The notes under the pieces: model-generated
The model's input: the letters and a program-made list of their open reading frames with translations, nothing else
Told to the model about the DNA's origin: nothing
Databases searched by the model: none
Assembly: GCF_031582885.1 (NCBI RefSeq)
Contig: NZ_CP133988.1
Location: forward strand, 248,001-312,000
Source of the DNA: Streptococcus parasanguinis
GTDB lineage: Bacteria; Bacillota; Bacilli; Lactobacillales; Streptococcaceae
DNA: 64,000 nt
Reading direction: 5' to 3'
Shown: positions 56,062 through 64,000 of the stretch, in pieces
Position numbering within the stretch: position 1 is the first letter of the stretch
Layout of the letters: each line of letters begins with the position of its first letter
Program-made: the position numbers and the translations under genes

Positions 56062-56871
56062 CTACTTCCTCAAACGTGATCCAAGATTCACAAGCAAGAA
56101 CAGTGCCACAAATAAAAGCGTAATACTGGCACTCGCTGGTGTATCTGCAATATAAGACAAAATCAACCCACTAAACATCCCGATAAAACCAATGATGACC
56201 GCAATCAGCATGACCCCACGGAAGTTCTTCCCTAATTTCAGGGCAATACTAGCCGGTAAGACCATGATGGTTGAAACCAATAACGATCCTGCTGCAGGAA
56301 TCATTAAGGCGATAGCAACCCCCGTTACCACATTAAATAAAATGGACATAGTCCGGACAGGAAGGCCATCTACGAAGGCCGTATCTTCATCAAAGGTCAA
56401 AATATACATAGGCCGCAAGAATAAGGCCGTCAGCACTAATACAACGAAAGCAATCACAAACAAGGCGATCACCTGTTCATCTGTAATGGTTAAGGTAGAA
56501 CCAAACAAATATTGATCCAAGCTCATCGAGCTTTTCCCACCACCACGCATCAGTACCAAAGCTAGGGCAAGACCAGTGGACATTAGAATTGCCGTCCCGA
56601 TCTCCATAAAGTCCTTAAATAAGGTCCGCAAATACTCAAGAAAAACCGCAGCTATAATGACAATGATCATAGTCGAAAGCGTCGGAGAGATCCCAAGGAA
56701 AAGCCCAAAAGCGACACCCGCAAGAGAGACGTGACTCAGCGTATCACTCATCAGACTCTGCCGTCTCAAAATCAAGAAAATCCCTAATACAGGAGAAAAA
56801 AGACTCATGGCAACCATAGCCAACAAGGCTCGCTGCATAAAATCATACTGGAATAAATCAAGCATGGTCAC
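56062..56871 (-). CDS. adcB: Zinc ABC transporter permease AdcB
   Basis: A 269-residue membrane permease of the ZnuB/ABC-3 family with seven to eight helices. It includes [15 protein letters not shown] (about residues 37-51) and the [10 protein letters not shown] loop (about 157-166) that contacts AdcC. Its start overlaps adcC by 14 bases. Confidence 0.95.
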   Translation of the reverse strand: MTMLDLFQYDFMQRALLAMVAMSLFSPVLGIFLILRRQSLMSDTLSHVSLAGVAFGLFLGISPTLSTMIIVIIAAVFLEYLRTLFKDFMEIGTAILMSTGLALALVLMRGGGKSSMSLDQYLFGSTLTITDEQVIALFVIAFVVLVLTALFLRPMYILTFDEDTAFVDGLPVRTMSILFNVVTGVAIALMIPAAGSLLVSTIMVLPASIALKLGKNFRGVMLIAVIIGFIGMFSGLILSYIADTPASASITLLFVALFLLVNLGSRLRK

Positions 56872-57562
56872 CCTCCCCTTCTATATCATGGACGTTAAAA
56901 CATCTCCAAGGAGAGCTCTGGTCGCGAACCAAATGAATATTCCGATCCGCAAACTGGTTAACCTCTTCAGGATCATGCGTAATCATCAAAACAGATTTTT
57001 GATGGTGATGCGCACTGTGATGCATCAACTCATAAAAATCACTCTTTGTCGTCGCATCCATCCCTGTTGTCGGTTCATCTAAAACAAAGATATCCGGATC
57101 TGAAGCAAACATCCGAGCAATGACAGCCCGTTGTTTCTGACCACCAGACAAAGAACCAATCGCCCTATCCTTGAACTCCAGCATCCCAACAGATTCTAAA
57201 CTCTTTAGAATATGCTTTTCATCGTGCTCATTCAACTTTCGAAACCAGCCTTTACGAGGATACCGACCTGACTTCACAAATTCATAGACCGTACTGGGAA
57301 ATCCTGCATTAAAACTAGCAATCTGTTGTGGCAAATAAGCAATCCTTAACTTCTTTCCCTTTACATTTGTCTTTGAAATCTCAACTGTCCCGACCTTGGG
57401 CTGTAGAATGCCAAGACTAGCCTTAATCAAGGTTGACTTAGCAGCCCCATTCTCACCAGTCAGCGTAACAAACTCTCCACTATCTAAGTAGTAATTGATC
57501 CCTTCCAGAACCGGTTCTCGATCATAATAGAACGATAAATTTGAAACCGTAATATACCTCAA
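56858..57562 (-). CDS. adcC: Zinc ABC transporter ATPase AdcC
   Basis: A 234-residue ATPase. Walker A reads GENGAAKST, with alanine in place of the second glycine, a variant also found in pneumococcal AdcC. The signature is [10 protein letters not shown] and Walker [13 protein letters not shown]. The C-terminal half has a histidine cluster HHSAHHHQK. It is one base after adcR and overlaps adcB. Confidence 0.94.
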   Translation of the reverse strand: MRYITVSNLSFYYDREPVLEGINYYLDSGEFVTLTGENGAAKSTLIKASLGILQPKVGTVEISKTNVKGKKLRIAYLPQQIASFNAGFPSTVYEFVKSGRYPRKGWFRKLNEHDEKHILKSLESVGMLEFKDRAIGSLSGGQKQRAVIARMFASDPDIFVLDEPTTGMDATTKSDFYELMHHSAHHHQKSVLMITHDPEEVNQFADRNIHLVRDQSSPWRCFNVHDIEGEGDHA

Positions 57563-57563
57563 A

Positions 57564-58001
57564 CTATAACTCCTCTTCCAATAAATCTAAAAACCGCGAA
57601 ATGACCCCCTGCTCATTCTTAGTAAACTTCGACAAAACATCCTCATAAGTGTGAAGGGTATGCTGATGGTGGTGCTGATGCTCTAATGCAATCGGCTTAC
57701 CAATCTCAGTTAAGCGATAATAAAGAACCCGAGCATCATTCTCATCTCGATAAGTCTCTAGCATCCCTTGACTTAATAATGGCTTCACAGCCTTCGTGAT
57801 AGCCGCCTGACTAACATTCAATTTCTTAGCTAAGACAGAATTTGTTAGAGCTTCATCAGCAACCAGCATCAAAATATGTTCCTGAGTGTTGGTTAATGAA
57901 ACACCACTTGTACAAGAACCAACTAAAATCTCATGCTGATTTTCAGATAACAATAAAATAGAATTTAAAAATCGATCGATTTTATTTGCAACTTCAGACA
58001 A
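57564..58001 (-). CDS. adcR: Zinc-responsive MarR-family repressor AdcR
   Basis: A 145-residue MarR-type repressor. The winged helix lies at about residues 35-100 ([19 protein letters not shown]). Zinc-binding residues known for AdcR can be placed in ENQHEI, the Cys in GSCTS, and the histidine cluster [14 protein letters not shown] near 105-118. Zinc-bound AdcR represses zinc uptake genes. Translation starts at TTG (58001) after AGAAGGAG. First gene of the adc operon, autoregulated through the box at 58033-58044. Confidence 0.93.
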   Translation of the reverse strand: MSEVANKIDRFLNSILLLSENQHEILVGSCTSGVSLTNTQEHILMLVADEALTNSVLAKKLNVSQAAITKAVKPLLSQGMLETYRDENDARVLYYRLTEIGKPIALEHQHHHQHTLHTYEDVLSKFTKNEQGVISRFLDLLEEEL

Positions 58002-58032
58002 AATTAACTCCTTCTAATTCACCAAAAGAAAC

Positions 58033-58044
58033 TTTACCGGTTAA
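58033..58044 (-). promoter_or_regulatory. AdcR operator and adc promoter
   Basis: TTAACCGGTAAA on the minus strand matches the AdcR box TTAACYRGTTAA at all but one position. It starts directly after the -10 box TATAAT (about 58045-58050), so bound AdcR would block initiation. Confidence 0.85.
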
Positions 58045-58103
58045 TTATATCATAAAAAAGAAAAAAATAAAACAAAAAAAGGAGTAAAACTCCTTTATAA
58101 TCT

Positions 58104-58157
58104 ATACCGGCGGCCGGGGTCGAACCGGCACGTCCTTGCGGACACTGAATTTTGAGT
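58104..58157 (-). pseudogene. 3' half of tRNA-Leu(CAA): probable attachment (att) site
   Basis: The minus strand reads the anticodon loop CTCAAAA (anticodon CAA), the variable arm TGTCCGCAAGGACG, the T arm GCCGGTTCGACCCCGGC and the acceptor 3' strand CGCCGGTA. The D arm and 5' acceptor strand are missing: homology ends in the anticodon stem (about 58157), where 28/42 pairing is lost. Such 3' halves are the duplicated att core left by elements that insert into tRNA genes. TnSmu1 of S. mutans uses a leucyl-tRNA gene in this way. Confidence 0.8.
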
Positions 58158-58345
58158 TCCATAACTACATTTTTTGAGCCTTATAACCTTGATTTAATAG
58201 GGTTTTAGGACTTTTGAATCTTGCAAAATAGACTGATTTTTCAAATTTTAGTAACTTTTTGGTAACACTTCATACCTTATCGTCCTAAGAGCATCATCAG
58301 AGAATAGAGGATATGTCCCAACCGGTCATATTCATACAAAGGTAT

Positions 58346-58489
58346 TCAGAACAAAAGATAATGATCAATTAAACCATCACATAAAACTTGATTGAGAACC
58401 TGTGAAATAATCTCAGAAATGAGCTCTTTATCTTGAAAACGACGGCTGTAATTCTTTCCGTATGTAGTAAAATGAGGAACCTTGTCTTT
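58346..58489 (-). pseudogene. Internal fragment of an IS1182-family transposase
   Basis: A minus-strand open stretch reads KDKVPHFTTYGKNYSRRFQD, then KELISEIISQVLNQVLCDGLID and a stop. This matches the conserved internal region of IS1182-family transposases (typically VPHFSTFGKNYVRRF). No start, catalytic triad or IS end is present. It is joined directly to the broken glycosyltransferase at about 58485-58495, so a deletion or insertion fused the two remnants. Confidence 0.65.
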
Positions 58490-58574
58490 CTAAATCCTCT
58501 TTTAATACACGTATTGAAGTCGTAACTCCACTCACTTGTGGAAAGTACGTATCTGTAAATATACCGATTCGCAT
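58483..58574 (-). pseudogene. N-terminal fragment of a family 4 glycosyltransferase
   Basis: The ATG at 58574 follows a good AAGGAGG site and begins MRIGIFTDTYFPQVSGVTTS IRVLKEDLERQG, the start of streptococcal diacylglycerol glucosyltransferases. After about 31 residues the frame leaves the family and ends at 58428. The active domains are missing, so it is a remnant. Confidence 0.7.
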
Positions 58575-58769
58575 ACTTACCTCCTTAAATTTGAAATAAA
58601 CAAAATTATTTCTATCATCCTCTCCATTATAAACGATACACGCTGTAGTGTCACTAATAGCTGATAAATTAACTGCTTTTGTAATCTTTAGTGTCAATAT
58701 TACATAGCAACTTTCATTTCGTGATATAATATCAAACATAAAGATATTTTTAATAAAGAAGGTTATTAT

Positions 58770-59243
58770 ATGGATCAAATGGCATTCTACTTACTTTTTC
58801 CTAGCTTATTTATGATTCACGAAATGGAAGAGATTCTTCTTATGCCCAAATTTATGTCCTCTATAATTGATAATACGAAATTTAAAAATTTAAAAGAACT
58901 CTATACTCCTTATAGGTTTAACTTAATTGTGTTCGAGGAATTTTTAATCCTTCTATGTTTGCTTGCCTATAGTTTCTATTTGGGTAATTTTACAATTTAT
59001 CAAACTATCATCATCGCATATAACTATCACATTATAATCCATATTATCCAGACTCTTTATCTAAGAAAGTATGTGCCTGGTCTTTTAAGTGGAATTGTAA
59101 CAGGAGTATACTGTTCATTATTGATTCATCAACTTTTACAAATTAATTTACAACTCTACATATCTTCCATTCTAACATTAATCATTATTATGTTAAATCT
59201 AATCTTCTGCTTTAAAGTATTAAATTTCTTTTCTGAAAGATAG
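58770..59243 (+). CDS. HXXEE-domain membrane protein
   Basis: A 157-residue membrane protein with about four hydrophobic helices. The N-terminal helix carries HEMEE (residues about 17-21), the HXXEE motif that names the family, and a second pair of histidines lies in YNYHIIIHIIQTLYLRKYVPG (about 86-106). The arrangement suggests a membrane metal site, but no function is known. The codon use is very AT-rich. A TGATATAAT extended -10 lies about 30 bases upstream, and GAAGG precedes the ATG. It is monocistronic, with a terminator downstream. Confidence 0.75.
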   Translation: MDQMAFYLLFPSLFMIHEMEEILLMPKFMSSIIDNTKFKNLKELYTPYRFNLIVFEEFLILLCLLAYSFYLGNFTIYQTIIIAYNYHIIIHIIQTLYLRKYVPGLLSGIVTGVYCSLLIHQLLQINLQLYISSILTLIIIMLNLIFCFKVLNFFSER

Positions 59244-59607
59244 TACTGGTACAAAAAAATTTTTACTAATTTTTTTAACTAATAGATACAAAAAATAAGG
59301 ACTTAGCCCTGCACAATACAGAGCTAAGTCCTTTAGACAAATTATAACGTTTTTGGACAGTATAGAACTTAGTTTTTACTTTCAAGTCATTAATTTTTCA
59401 ATTTCGGGTATTCGGATTTTATGGTGGAAAAGGGCTTATAAATCACCCTTCTCCAAATTCTTAATAAGTGTGGAAAAATCGACACCTAAGTTGTCTGTAA
59501 TGTCGAAATCATCAGTGTTAAATTATTTTTGTGACCACAAATGCACTTAGAAAATCCCTTAAAGCATTAGCTGGTTCACTTGAATAGGGAGTTGTAAAAA
59601 AGTTCCC
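59244..59607. other. AT-rich intergenic region between the HXXEE gene and merA
   Basis: 364 bases. It contains a long hairpin (59290-59335) acting as a terminator for both neighbours. On the minus strand a short open tail ...DDFDITDNLGVDFSTLIKNL ends at about 59460; it may be a decayed gene, but no family is recognised. No complete gene seen. Confidence 0.4.
59290..59335. terminator. Bidirectional terminator between the HXXEE gene and merA
   Basis: Stem AAGGACTTAGC/GCTAAGTCCTT with an A-run before it and T's after it, so it can work on both strands. Confidence 0.7.
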
Positions 59608-61503
59608 TTAGCCTGCACAGCAAGATAATTTCGAAACATCTTTGTCAAAAGTTAGGACAGCCAGCTTCAATCCTTCTGCCATTGTTAGATATGGACACAT
59701 CGTTTCTCTCAGATCTCCAACAGTTAAACCGAATTTCACAGCTAATGTTGCTGCATAAATTACGTCTCCTGCGTTTTCTGCCACTACATGCGCCCCTAAC
59801 ACTTTCAATGTTTTCGCGTCTGCCACTAATTTGAAAACACCTGTTGTTTCCCGATTAACGAGCGCTCTTGGAACAGCATCCAACGGCAATACCGATGTTT
59901 TCACTTCATATCCTTTTTCTTTTGCCTGTTGCTCCGTTAAACCAACCGTTGCAATCGATGGAGAAGTAAACGTAACGCCTGGAACCACTTCTAAATTGAC
60001 CTTTTGATTTAGTCCTCCGATTGCATTACGAGCAGCAAGTCCACCTTCATAAGCAGCTACATAAACAAATTGGGGACCGAGAGTGACATCTCCAGCTGAA
60101 TAAATTCGGGAATTGGTCGTTTTAAGATAATCATCAATGACAATTTCACCACGGGAACCAACTTCAACGCCTGCTGCATGTAAGTTTAATGATTCTGTAT
60201 TTGGTTTTCTTCCAGTGGCAATTAGCAATTGTTCTGCTTCAATAATTCGCTTTTTACCATTTATCTCAACATGAACTTTTTTAATGTCTCCATCTTGCTC
60301 AACTCGTTCATAGGTTGCACCTGTTACTAAGTTAATTCCCTGTTCTGTTAAGGCCTTAGTAATGGCTTCTGAAATTTCAGGATCGTATTCTTTTAATAGA
60401 CGCTCGCTTCTTTGAATCAAAGTGACTTCTGACCCGAGGTTATGAAATAGTTGTCCTAATTCCATGCCGATATATCCTGAACCAATTACGGTAAGACGAT
60501 TTGGAACCTTCTTTAATTCCAATAAGCTAGTGCTTGTTAAATAATCTACTTCATCTAATCCGGGAATATTAGGTGCAGTTGAAGAAGCACCTGTAGCTAT
60601 TAAAAATCTTTTGGCTGTGATTTGATTGCCATTTACTTCAACTGTATTTTCATTTACGAATTTTGCTTCACCTTTTATTAATTCAAAACCATAATCATCA
60701 ATTAAATTCACATATTTTTCATTTCGCATCTCGGTTACTAAATCATTCTTTTGTTTTACTAATGGCGCTAAATCAACATTTGAAGCCGAAGTGTGTAATC
60801 CCACAAATGGATTATTTTTTGCTAGATGATTGATTTCCCCTGCTCTTAATAAGGTCTTAGAAGGAACGCATCCGACATTAACGCAAGTTCCACCCACCGT
60901 TCCACGCTCAATCATAGCCACTTTTGCGTTCAAAGTAACGGCTTCAATGGCAGATGAAAAGGCAGCTCCACCAGAACCGATGATGATGTAATCATAATCA
61001 TAGTTACCTTCATCATTTAAACTTACATCTGTCCTTTTTTCCGATTGCACTTGTATTTCTTCTGCTTCGCCCGGTTGATATTGTGCGTCAGTAATCGCTA
61101 TTTTCGCGATATCAATGTCTACATCATACGGTAGTTCAAACAGTGCTTCTCCGCGACGAAAGTCTACTTCAATCCCTTTTGCACCTGCATTTTCAAGAGC
61201 AACCGCAATATGTTCTTCACAACCAGTGCAGGTCATTCCTTCAACGTTTAGCCGATATTTTTTCAATAAATTCGTCTTTTGTTCCGATTGAAATTCTTCT
61301 GCTTCGCCCGGGTGATAATTTGCGTCAGCAATCGCCTTTATTGCACTTTCAACCTCAATATCATCGGACAGTTCAAATACTGCTTCACCACGACGATAAC
61401 TAGACTCAATATTTTTAGCACCTATCTTTTCAAGTGCTGATTCTACGTGTTTTTCACAACCCGTACAAGTCATTCCTGAAATGTTTACCTTAAATTTATT
61501 CAT
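59608..61503 (-). CDS. merA: Mercuric reductase MerA with two N-terminal metal-binding domains
   Basis: A 631-residue flavoprotein that reduces Hg(II) to Hg(0) with NADPH. Two HMA domains (about residues 1-70 and 80-155) each carry GMTCTGCE. The FAD site is [15 protein letters not shown]. The redox-active disulfide is [13 protein letters not shown], and the C-terminal vicinal pair KLSCCAG passes mercury to the active site. The length and two HMA domains match the Bacillus type of MerA. It lies 28 bases after merR. There is no merT/merP transporter or merB, so resistance would be to inorganic mercury entering by other routes. Confidence 0.95.
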   Translation of the reverse strand: MNKFKVNISGMTCTGCEKHVESALEKIGAKNIESSYRRGEAVFELSDDIEVESAIKAIADANYHPGEAEEFQSEQKTNLLKKYRLNVEGMTCTGCEEHIAVALENAGAKGIEVDFRRGEALFELPYDVDIDIAKIAITDAQYQPGEAEEIQVQSEKRTDVSLNDEGNYDYDYIIIGSGGAAFSSAIEAVTLNAKVAMIERGTVGGTCVNVGCVPSKTLLRAGEINHLAKNNPFVGLHTSASNVDLAPLVKQKNDLVTEMRNEKYVNLIDDYGFELIKGEAKFVNENTVEVNGNQITAKRFLIATGASSTAPNIPGLDEVDYLTSTSLLELKKVPNRLTVIGSGYIGMELGQLFHNLGSEVTLIQRSERLLKEYDPEISEAITKALTEQGINLVTGATYERVEQDGDIKKVHVEINGKKRIIEAEQLLIATGRKPNTESLNLHAAGVEVGSRGEIVIDDYLKTTNSRIYSAGDVTLGPQFVYVAAYEGGLAARNAIGGLNQKVNLEVVPGVTFTSPSIATVGLTEQQAKEKGYEVKTSVLPLDAVPRALVNRETTGVFKLVADAKTLKVLGAHVVAENAGDVIYAATLAVKFGLTVGDLRETMCPYLTMAEGLKLAVLTFDKDVSKLSCCAG

Positions 61504-61531
61504 AAAAAAGCTCCTTTCGTTAATTAATCTC

Positions 61532-61924
61532 TCATGTTAATGTTTCTATTATTGGACACGAATGTAATTGCTTTTCATCTGGACATCGTTGTTTTAAGTC
61601 GTCTAACATAGTTTCAATTCGTTTTAAATCCTCTATTTGTTTTTGCACTTCCTTTTGTTTTTTAGAAACAAATTCGAACATATCTTGACAACGAACTTCA
61701 TCTTTATCTACAACACCAAGTAATTTATAAATCTCGCTTAAAGAGAAACCAAGTTCCTGTATTCGTTTAATAAGCCCAACACGCTTAACGTCATCATATG
61801 AATATATCCGATAACCAGCTTCCGTTCGGTGAGGTTCTTGTAATAAATTTTTTCGCTCGTAATATCTGATCGTTTCTTTATTAACTCCACATTTATCTGC
61901 AAACTCACTAATGCGATAAATCAT
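61532..61924 (-). CDS. merR: Mercury-responsive regulator MerR
   Basis: A 130-residue MerR family regulator. The winged helix is at about residues 1-70 ([24 protein letters not shown]), followed by a coiled coil and a mercury-binding end. The three conserved cysteines can be placed in [14 protein letters not shown] and HSCPIIE (about 79, 114 and 123). It regulates itself and merA from the promoter at 61944-61975. Confidence 0.93.
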   Translation of the reverse strand: MIYRISEFADKCGVNKETIRYYERKNLLQEPHRTEAGYRIYSYDDVKRVGLIKRIQELGFSLSEIYKLLGVVDKDEVRCQDMFEFVSKKQKEVQKQIEDLKRIETMLDDLKQRCPDEKQLHSCPIIETLT

Positions 61925-61943
61925 CTTATTTCACCCCCTGAAT

Positions 61944-61975
61944 ATTATAAACCATGTACCATAGTACACGGTCAA
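61944..61975 (-). promoter_or_regulatory. merR-merA promoter/operator with MerR-type long spacer
   Basis: TTGACC (61970-61975) and TATAAT (61944-61949) are 20 bases apart, longer than the 17 normally needed. The spacer holds the dyad GTAC-tatg-GTAC. This is the layout MerR activates by twisting DNA. Confidence 0.82.
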
Positions 61976-62121
61976 GTAAATTGGACTATTTTATTTTTTT
62001 CCCAAAGTATCACTCGTATGTGATTGATACTTTTATATAATACTATTGATTATCCTAACATCCCACCAGAAAATCCGATTTAAACACCAGTTGTTTTTAA
62101 ACTATTAAGAAAGTAATTCCA

Positions 62122-62742
62122 CTATATATTCCGAAGACCCTCAATTTCTTTTATTCCTTCAGACTCATCAACGCTTTCGAAAAGTTCTATAGCTCGTTTG
62201 AAATGTGTGTTGGCTAATCCTTTATCTTCCAAGGCTAAATAGATCTCACCTAACCCTCTGTAGCTACAAGCCTGAGAAATCACATCATCAGTCTCTAAAG
62301 ATTGTTCCAGTGACAGATTCATGAATGTAAGAGCTTCATCAAGATTGTTTAATTTCAATCTCACATAGCCTTGTTCGTAGTTATTTATAGCTTTCTTTAG
62401 ATTATCATTGGGAAAATGCTCTTCAATTATCTTCTCTTCATCTTCAATGAGCTTTAAAGCCTTATGAAAATCACCCTGATCTCTGTAGATCATCGCTAAT
62501 TGATGTAAGCCAATATGTTCATGTTCTTTATCTTCATTTTGTTGAGCTAATAAAATGTATTTCTCAAAGATATGGGTACACGAGGCATAGTCTTTTTCTG
62601 CTAACAATAAATATCCCATCAGATTTAAAAGACTAAAATCTGTACAGGTATCAATGGAAAAATCTTGTTCAACCAACTTTTTAGCTTCTGATGTTTTTCC
62701 CTCCAGAAATAAGTCCCAAGCTGTATCAATTTTAGAGACCAT
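62122..62742 (-). CDS. TPR-repeat protein of the integrated element
   Basis: A 206-residue protein made of about four to five tetratricopeptide repeats. Repeats are visible at ALIHQLAMIYRDQGDFHKAL-like segments (about residues 75-100), EQGYVRLKLNNLDEALTFM and CSYRGLGEIYLALEDKGLAN. It has no DNA-binding or membrane segment. The ATG follows AAAGGGGG. It lies about 100 bases downstream of the XRE regulator in the same direction. The pairing recalls regulator/TPR partners such as Rap or Rgg-type switches, but the repressor here is a separate protein. Role unknown. Confidence 0.7.
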   Translation of the reverse strand: MVSKIDTAWDLFLEGKTSEAKKLVEQDFSIDTCTDFSLLNLMGYLLLAEKDYASCTHIFEKYILLAQQNEDKEHEHIGLHQLAMIYRDQGDFHKALKLIEDEEKIIEEHFPNDNLKKAINNYEQGYVRLKLNNLDEALTFMNLSLEQSLETDDVISQACSYRGLGEIYLALEDKGLANTHFKRAIELFESVDESEGIKEIEGLRNI

Positions 62743-62839
62743 CTATTCCCCCTTTCAACTATAAACAACCTTCATTAAATAAAATTATCCAACAAGAATA
62801 TACTAATCTCTACCTATTGAAACTTAATCAAATAAACCA

Positions 62840-63295
62840 TCAATCTGCATTAAAATAATCATGAACCTCTTTAAAAAGGGTATGCAATATTTCTTGCTCT
62901 TCTTCATCTAAATTATTTTCAGAAACTAGCTCATCCAAATACTTAGGTAGAGTAGAATGGTTTTTAATTCCATTCATGACAATTGCAAATTTCAGATCAT
63001 CTAGTTCAGCTTTATTAAACCCTTTTAGCTTCTTCAAATCAATTCTAGTGATTGGAGGTGGGACAACATCTAGAGTACTGTAAATGGTTTTTCCTAATAA
63101 GTAATCTGTTGTGGTATCAAATAATTTCGCTAATTTGACAACCGCTTCTAAATTAGGTTCTAAAGTTCCGTTTTCCCAACGAGAATAAGTACCTTGTTGT
63201 ACATCAATCATCTCAGAAACTTGTACCTGTGTTAACTTCTTACTCTTTCTCAGTTCCCTAAGACGATCTCCAAAAGAATTATTATTATTAAACAT
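62840..63295 (-). CDS. XRE-family repressor of the integrated element
   Basis: A 151-residue protein with an N-terminal Cro/C1-type helix-turn-helix (about residues 10-65: LRELRKSKKLTQVQVSEMID, then QGTYSRWENGTLEPNLEAV) and an acidic helical C-terminal domain. It has no ImmA-cleavage or LexA-like peptidase motif. It is transcribed away from the rightward operon starting near 63340, and palindromic operators lie in between, so it is the likely lysogeny-type repressor of the element. Confidence 0.85.
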   Translation of the reverse strand: MFNNNNSFGDRLRELRKSKKLTQVQVSEMIDVQQGTYSRWENGTLEPNLEAVVKLAKLFDTTTDYLLGKTIYSTLDVVPPPITRIDLKKLKGFNKAELDDLKFAIVMNGIKNHSTLPKYLDELVSENNLDEEEQEILHTLFKEVHDYFNAD

Positions 63296-63332
63296 TGTAT
63301 CCTCTTTAATATTCGATTCTGTATATTTTAGC

Positions 63333-63361
63333 TTGACAAAATATTCTAAACGGTATAAAAT
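63333..63361 (+). promoter_or_regulatory. Rightward promoter of the element
   Basis: Consensus TTGACA (63333-63338), 17 bases, TAAAAT (63356-63361), directly followed by operator palindromes. Confidence 0.75.
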
Positions 63362-63367
63362 AGAATT

Positions 63368-63416
63368 ATTCCATAAGGAATATTTATTTTGAGATTAAAT
63401 ATTCCATTGAGAATAT
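63368..63416. promoter_or_regulatory. Two palindromic operators for the XRE repressor
   Basis: ATTCCataaGGAAT (63368-63381) and ATATTCCattgaGAATAT (63399-63416) share the half-site ATTCC/GGAAT. Single half-sites (AATATTC) also occur near 63309 and 63340. They cover the start of the rightward transcript. Confidence 0.65.
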
Positions 63417-63517
63417 TATAGCATAAAAGGAGGTAAAAGCGTATGTAATTAGTAGTTGATTTAAAAAATTTTAATAAAGGAGGTAAGATTCGACAAAATA
63501 AAAAAATCTTGAAACAA

Positions 63518-63619
63518 ATGTGCCGTTCGTTCCAAGATCAAAACATATTATGTAACAATTATACCACAGAAAACTCCTCAGTTACACAAGAAAATTTCGG
63601 AGGTTTCACAAAAAGATGA
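63518..63619 (+). CDS. Possible 33-residue leader peptide gene
   Basis: An open frame MCRSFQDQNILCNNYTTENS then SVTQENFGGFTKR, whose stop TGA overlaps the next gene's start (ATGA at 63616). The frame is open further up to an ATT at 63488, placed 4 bases after GGAGG, and includes a TTG at 63509. No normal ribosome site serves the ATG. It may be a translational-coupling leader or merely open by chance. Confidence 0.35.
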   Translation: MCRSFQDQNILCNNYTTENSSVTQENFGGFTKR

Positions 63620-64000
63620 CCAATAAAGAGTTAGTCAATCAAATTTCTGGCCTAAACTCTACCTCTACTCTTAAAAATTGGATTCAACTGATTAAAGAGA
63701 TAAGTGGCAAGGAATTTAAGAAAATTAAAATTCCTATCAGTAGAAATCCCAGAACTCATCAATTAAGTTATACAGTTGCCTATGACTTTACAGACGAAGA
63801 CCTTAGACAATTTCAAAAGTTAGCTAACCTAAAACTTGAAATAGGTTTAAAAGAGGCTATACAAAAAGTATTTGGGAGTCTAGCAGACAATGAGCAAGAA
63901 CTCCTAAACCAAGTAGTAGATGAACTCTATGATGAACTGAGCGCCTTAAAACAGGAATTTAAGCGAGAAATACGACTGATAAAAAATGAGAATGCCAATC
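63616..64000 (+). CDS. First gene of the element's rightward operon (partial, unknown)
   Basis: 128 codons to the window end: MTNKELVNQISGLNSTSTLK, then a basic stretch (KEFKKIKIPISRNPRTHQ) and a helical, lysine/glutamate-rich region. No family is recognised. GGAGG lies 12 bases before the ATG, somewhat far, and the start overlaps a short upstream frame. The position, directly behind the repressed promoter, is where elements of this kind encode regulators or replication and excision functions. Confidence 0.6.
   Translation, partial: MTNKELVNQISGLNSTSTLKNWIQLIKEISGKEFKKIKIPISRNPRTHQLSYTVAYDFTDEDLRQFQKLANLKLEIGLKEAIQKVFGSLADNEQELLNQVVDELYDELSALKQEFKREIRLIKNENAN

Noticed and set aside
58277..58345. 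Minus-strand open stretch YEYDRLGHILYSLMMLLGR beside the IS1182 fragment.
   Set aside because: It looks protein-like but is short and unassignable; it does not match the expected C-terminus of the transposase or an integrase.
59353..59550. 65-codon plus-strand frame between the HXXEE gene and merA.
   Set aside because: No ribosome site, no family resemblance, and the opposite strand shows an equally plausible remnant.

Overview
The window is chromosomal DNA from a Streptococcus, most likely of the mitis/sanguinis group. The evidence is the gene content and order: a late-competence comG operon ending in a methyltransferase and acetate kinase, a folP-folC-folE-folBK folate operon of the pneumococcal sulABCD type, rpoB-rpoC beside pbp1b and tyrS, an adcRCBA zinc operon, and a pneumococcal-type BOX repeat. 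The species cannot be fixed from the sequence alone. Base composition is moderate until about 58.1 kb and clearly more AT-rich after that.

Layout. 1-2.1 kb: end of a sugar-binding-like membrane protein, competence SSB (ssbB), ytpR, a thioredoxin and a small DUF4651 protein. 2.3-5.1 kb: pepA and a DUF1846 protein, with two copies of a small inverted-repeat element around the latter. 5.4-9.1 kb: folate operon in which folC and folE are joined in one reading frame. 9.2-16 kb: a CPBP protease, ackA and the comGA-comGG/methyltransferase operon, driven by a ComX (cin) box. 16.1-21.2 kb: DUF1033, then an operon of UDP-GlcNAc 2-epimerase, a membrane protein with a degenerate GGDEF-like domain, a 46-residue membrane peptide, a processive GT2 synthase and a GH8 hydrolase. 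This looks like a synthase-dependent exopolysaccharide system. 21.5-33.1 kb: rpoC, rpoB, pbp1b, tyrS. 33.2-36.9 kb: an ABC exporter with a LytTR regulator and DUF3021 protein, an HxlR regulator fragment and rlmA.

37-53.7 kb is one long host N-glycan utilisation locus. It holds a YesMN-type two-component system with a YesL-like protein, a three-gene oligosaccharide ABC transporter, and cytoplasmic GH20, ROK kinase, GH38, GH125 and GH92 genes. CcpA (cre) sites lie at three of its promoters. Imported glycans would be stripped of alpha-1,2-, alpha-1,3/1,6-mannose and beta-GlcNAc inside the cell.

53.7-58.1 kb: a structured three-hairpin intergenic element, a DUF6287 lipoprotein and the adcRCBA zinc uptake operon with an AdcR box. 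At 58.1 kb there is only the 3' half of a tRNA-Leu(CAA). This is the signature of an attachment site, and what follows to the window end is probably an integrated element. It carries gene remnants (glycosyltransferase N-terminus joined to an IS1182 transposase fragment), an HXXEE membrane protein, a merR-merA mercury module, an XRE repressor with a TPR partner, palindromic operators, and the start of a rightward operon that runs off the window.
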